A DNA stretch of 45,932 bases from Eubacteriales bacterium (GTDB taxonomy: Bacteria; Bacillota; Clostridia; Lachnospirales; Lachnospiraceae), in the NCBI GenBank assembly GCA_030524715.1, contig JAUNGB010000038.1, forward strand, positions 1-45,932. The letters are read 5' to 3'. The position numbers and the translations under genes were made by a program. Numbering within the stretch: the stretch's first letter is position 1; every line of letters begins with the position of its first letter. Below, piece by piece: positions 44,468 to 45,932 of the stretch. Under the pieces are notes generated by a model. That model did not search any database, was not told where the DNA came from, and saw only the letters and a program-made list of their open reading frames with translations.

Positions 44468-45932
44468 ATTGAACAAGAAATTTTTAAAGCATTACATGAC
44501 TACGGAACCAAAAACAACAGAGCAAAATACATCTTTCTGGTAGATAATGAAAATATCGCAATGAACATTGTTGCCAGTGGGTATCTGGCAGTCACATTGA
44601 TACCAGACAACGACGCATACTACTCCATTGATTCATTTTTAATGTATATGAACGAGATTGCCTTTATGGGGAAATGCTGCAGTGATTATTGTTATGTTCC
44701 GGCCTGCGCTTCAAAAAAAGCAAACGATATTTTAGAAGCATATTTTAAACAGGAATATCTACAGTTTCGGGCAGGCTGGACATTATTTAAAAATAAAGAA
44801 TATCTTGAAAAAATGGAGAATCAAAAAGAATTGAAAGCCATCTTATCCGACTTTATTATGAGGTTTGAGCGGAAACCGTCAGAGCAGCCGGATTTAAACC
44901 GTTTTCACAAATTTAATGAACAGGGAAAGCGAATCGGTGTATTGGATATGGAGATTGTCGATTATCTGATACAGACGATTCCTTTTTTTATTATCGGCAG
45001 TACACCATATATTTACTGTCATGGCTATTACCAGGAGGATTCCAACGGTATTCTGTTGAAATCCCATATACAAAAACTTTTGTTTCGTGATTGCATTAAA
45101 AGCAGCACAATACAAAGTATTTACAATTTACTGGTGAGCCAGCCGCAGATTCAGAAAAAATTTTTGATGATTAAAGGAAAAGGCGGCACAGGAAAATCAG
45201 TGGCAATAGCGTTGATTCAGCACATTGTTGGAATAGAAAATTGTTCCAGTATTTCCCTTCAAGATTTAAACAAACGATTTTATGCTACCGGTTTATTTGG
45301 GAAACAATTAAATGCCTGCGCAGATATTCCCTGTACAGCTATGCAAAGTGTAGATATTATCAAAAAAGCTGTTGGGGAGGATACCTTACTTTATGAAAAA
45401 AAGGGGCAAGACCCGACACAATTTCACAGCTATGCAAAGCTGCTGTTTTCCGCCAACGAAATGCCGCTGAATCTGGATGACAAAACAAATGCGTACTATC
45501 GCCGTTTACTTGTACTGGATATGAACCGTTTGGTTTCAGCGTCAGAAAAAGATACCATGCTGAAAGAAAAAATATACAAAGAAGCAGACTATGCAATTCA
45601 CATGGGAATTGCCGCATTGAAACAATTATATGCAGATAATCATTTTTGCGAATCTCTTCACAGCCGGGAATGTATTGAGGCGCTTTATCGTTCTGCTGAC
45701 AGTGTAAAAGCATTTCTGGATGAAAAAATATGTCGGCAAAAAGGAGCAAAACTAAGGCGAAGCGAGCTGTATCAGCTTTATACAAAGTTTTGTGAGGAAA
45801 ATGATCGGCAGGCACATGGTAAATCTGTATTTTTCCGCATGATGTCAGACAAAGGATACACTCTTAAACGGGACTGCAACGGTTTCTATTATGATAATCT
45901 TTCGCTGAAGGATGAGGATTTTGTGAAAGTTG
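44468..45932 (+). pseudogene. P4/D5-type phage or plasmid primase-helicase, damaged and cut by the window edge
   Basis: An open frame of about 488 codons runs off the end of the window. The helicase core has the Walker A motif KGKGGTGKSVAIALIQ, AYRR-type YYRRLLVLDMNR and the D5-family LLFSANEMPLNLDDKTNA. A winged C-terminal region follows (SVKAFLDEKI... and KRDCNGFYYDN). Two defects are suggested. The codon six bases after a good GGAGG site is ATT where ATG would fit. The D5_N region also seems shortened: SIYNLLVSQPQIQ, which usually precedes about 100 residues, runs straight into KKFLMIKGKGG. It is a remnant of a prophage or integrative element. The ATT could still be a rare start codon. Confidence 0.68.

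Overview
The window looks like chromosome from a gut-type Clostridia bacterium, most likely Lachnospiraceae. This rests on moderate GC with AGGAGG-type ribosome binding sites, half-size chromate transporters, cell-wall-binding-repeat surface proteins, an AraC/GH39 regulator and an anaerobic citrate lyase. No rRNA, tRNA, CRISPR array or intact insertion sequence was seen. Both ends hold decayed mobile-element genes: a ParA-like remnant at the left and a damaged P4/D5-type phage primase at the right.

Region 1 (0.4-5.1 kb) is a MerR-controlled redox cassette. A MerR regulator is divergent from a YqhD-type alcohol dehydrogenase, whose promoter has the 19-bp spacer and dyad typical of MerR activation. 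A damaged flavodoxin gene and a DUF4405 membrane protein follow, and a secreted phosphodiester glycosidase faces them. Region 2 (5.3-17.7 kb) is mostly housekeeping: an NCS2 nucleobase permease, a YitT membrane protein with a small Cys-rich protein, an RlmI-like methyltransferase, a class Ic aminotransferase, a cell-wall run (L,D-transpeptidase, ddl, murF), a membrane protein, a 2-hydroxyacid dehydrogenase and a small conserved protein. A LysR regulator with a divergent pair of half-size chromate (CHR) transporters follows.

Region 3 (19.2-28.2 kb) is the most interesting. An AraC regulator fused to a degenerate GH39-like domain precedes an operon of a GPH sugar symporter, a TIM-barrel protein, a small DUF6379 protein, a second TIM-barrel isomerase and two Gfo/Idh/MocA oxidoreductases. 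The adjacent TIM-barrel/DUF6379 pair has the make-up of the alpha and beta subunits of C-glycoside deglycosidases (DgpBC/CarBC/DfgAB families). With the oxidoreductases it suggests an uptake, 3-oxidation and C-C cleavage route for plant C-glycosides.

Region 4 (28.3-44.0 kb) is a citrate module. It holds citD-citE-citF without citC/citX/citG, a divergent OmpR-type regulator and hybrid histidine kinase separated by a tandem-repeat array, a CitMHS-type transporter, and further on a YbhJ-like aconitase-family hydratase. The kinase and transporter promoters share an identical 12-bp cre-like palindrome. Between transporter and hydratase lie a 1495-residue secreted beta-helix surface protein and a B3/B4-domain protein with a long, foldable leader RNA.

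All family assignments come from reading the sequence. No database search was run.
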